DNA of 64,000 bases from assembly GCA_037013685.1 (NCBI GenBank), contig CM072919.1:5005152-5069151 (forward strand). Reading direction: 5' to 3'. How positions within the stretch are numbered: position 1 is the stretch's first letter; the number at the start of each line of letters is the position of its first letter. Made by a program: the position numbers and the translations under genes. The notes beneath the pieces were generated by a model. It saw only the letters and a program-made list of their open reading frames with translations, was not told the origin of the DNA and did not search any database. Shown piece after piece: positions 59,759 through 64,000 of the stretch. The stretch comes from Acridotheres tristis. Lineage: Eukaryota > Chordata > Aves > Passeriformes > Sturnidae.

Positions 59759-59885
59759 TATAAGAAGACGCCGGCTGACGTCAGCGTTCTCTTCCGCCCG
59801 CTCTGCGCTCGCCAGCGAGACAGGGCCGAGCCGCCGCCATTGCCGCGACCCCCCCGCCCCGCAGCATCCGCCGCCATCCGCCACC
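59759..59885 (+). promoter_or_regulatory. EEF2: EEF2 core promoter and 5'-TOP leader
   Basis: TATAAG at 59759-59764, a full cAMP-response element TGACGTCA at 59776-59783, and a candidate start C at 59789 beginning ctcttccgcc, a 5' terminal oligopyrimidine tract. TATA-to-start spacing is 30 bp. The leader runs about 97 nt to the ATG in a ccgccaccATGG Kozak context. TOP tracts place translation-factor mRNAs under mTORC1/LARP1 control. Confidence 0.85.
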
Positions 59886-63882
<3,997 letters not shown>

Positions 63883-63924
63883 TGAGCCTGGATTTGTTGA
63901 AAGCATTTTGTGGTGATGTGATCT

Positions 63925-64000
63925 TCCAGGGAATCACAGAATTGATTGGGTTGGAAGGGATCTTGAAAGTCATCCAGCCCTATCCCCTGCTGTGGCAGGG
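63925..64000 (-). mobile_element. CR1-like LINE, cut by window end
   Basis: 'aatcacagaattgattgggt' followed by tggaagggatcttgaaagtc is the antisense CR1 3' terminus with its ATTCTGTGATT tail. It continues beyond the window. Confidence 0.9.

Overview
This is vertebrate nuclear DNA, most likely from a bird. Five protein genes can be read exon by exon. CR1-type LINE fragments with the avian tail (ATTCTGTGATTC-like ends) are scattered through it. The non-coding DNA is packed with GC-rich minisatellites and homopolymers, as in avian microchromosomes. Gene order and orientation match the human 19p13.3 block MAP2K2-ZBTB7A-PIAS4-EEF2, read from the opposite strand. From general knowledge this block maps to chromosome 28 in chicken. 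Species cannot be fixed from the sequence alone.

Layout. 1-6380: 3' part of MAP2K2 (MEK2, + strand; last five coding exons and 3' UTR). 6380-9430: intergenic DNA ending in a 59-bp tandem array. 9430-10900: CpG island, the likely ZBTB7A promoter. 10900-22490: long first intron of ZBTB7A. 22506-28080: the two coding exons of ZBTB7A (+). 28081-34600: A/T homopolymer-rich 3' UTR and flank. 34600-37400: G/C-rich arrays around a small unique island. 37390-39640: a three-exon forkhead gene on the minus strand, recognised as FOXQ2; humans have no gene at this position. 40310-57835: PIAS4 (minus, 11 coding exons). 57836-59788: head-to-head promoter interval. 59789-64000: EEF2 (+, first eight coding exons; the gene runs off the window). 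A box C/D snoRNA matching SNORD37 sits in EEF2 intron 6.

The genes do not form one pathway. MAP2K2 is an ERK-cascade kinase, ZBTB7A a BTB/zinc-finger repressor, FOXQ2 a forkhead factor, PIAS4 a SUMO E3 ligase and EEF2 the ribosomal translocase. The points most worth following are the intact FOXQ2 gene with its array-filled intron, the snoRNA, and several tandem arrays whose units resemble functional sites: 3' splice acceptors, nuclear-receptor half-sites and G-quadruplex runs. Long open frames inside the arrays are composition artefacts and were not called as genes.
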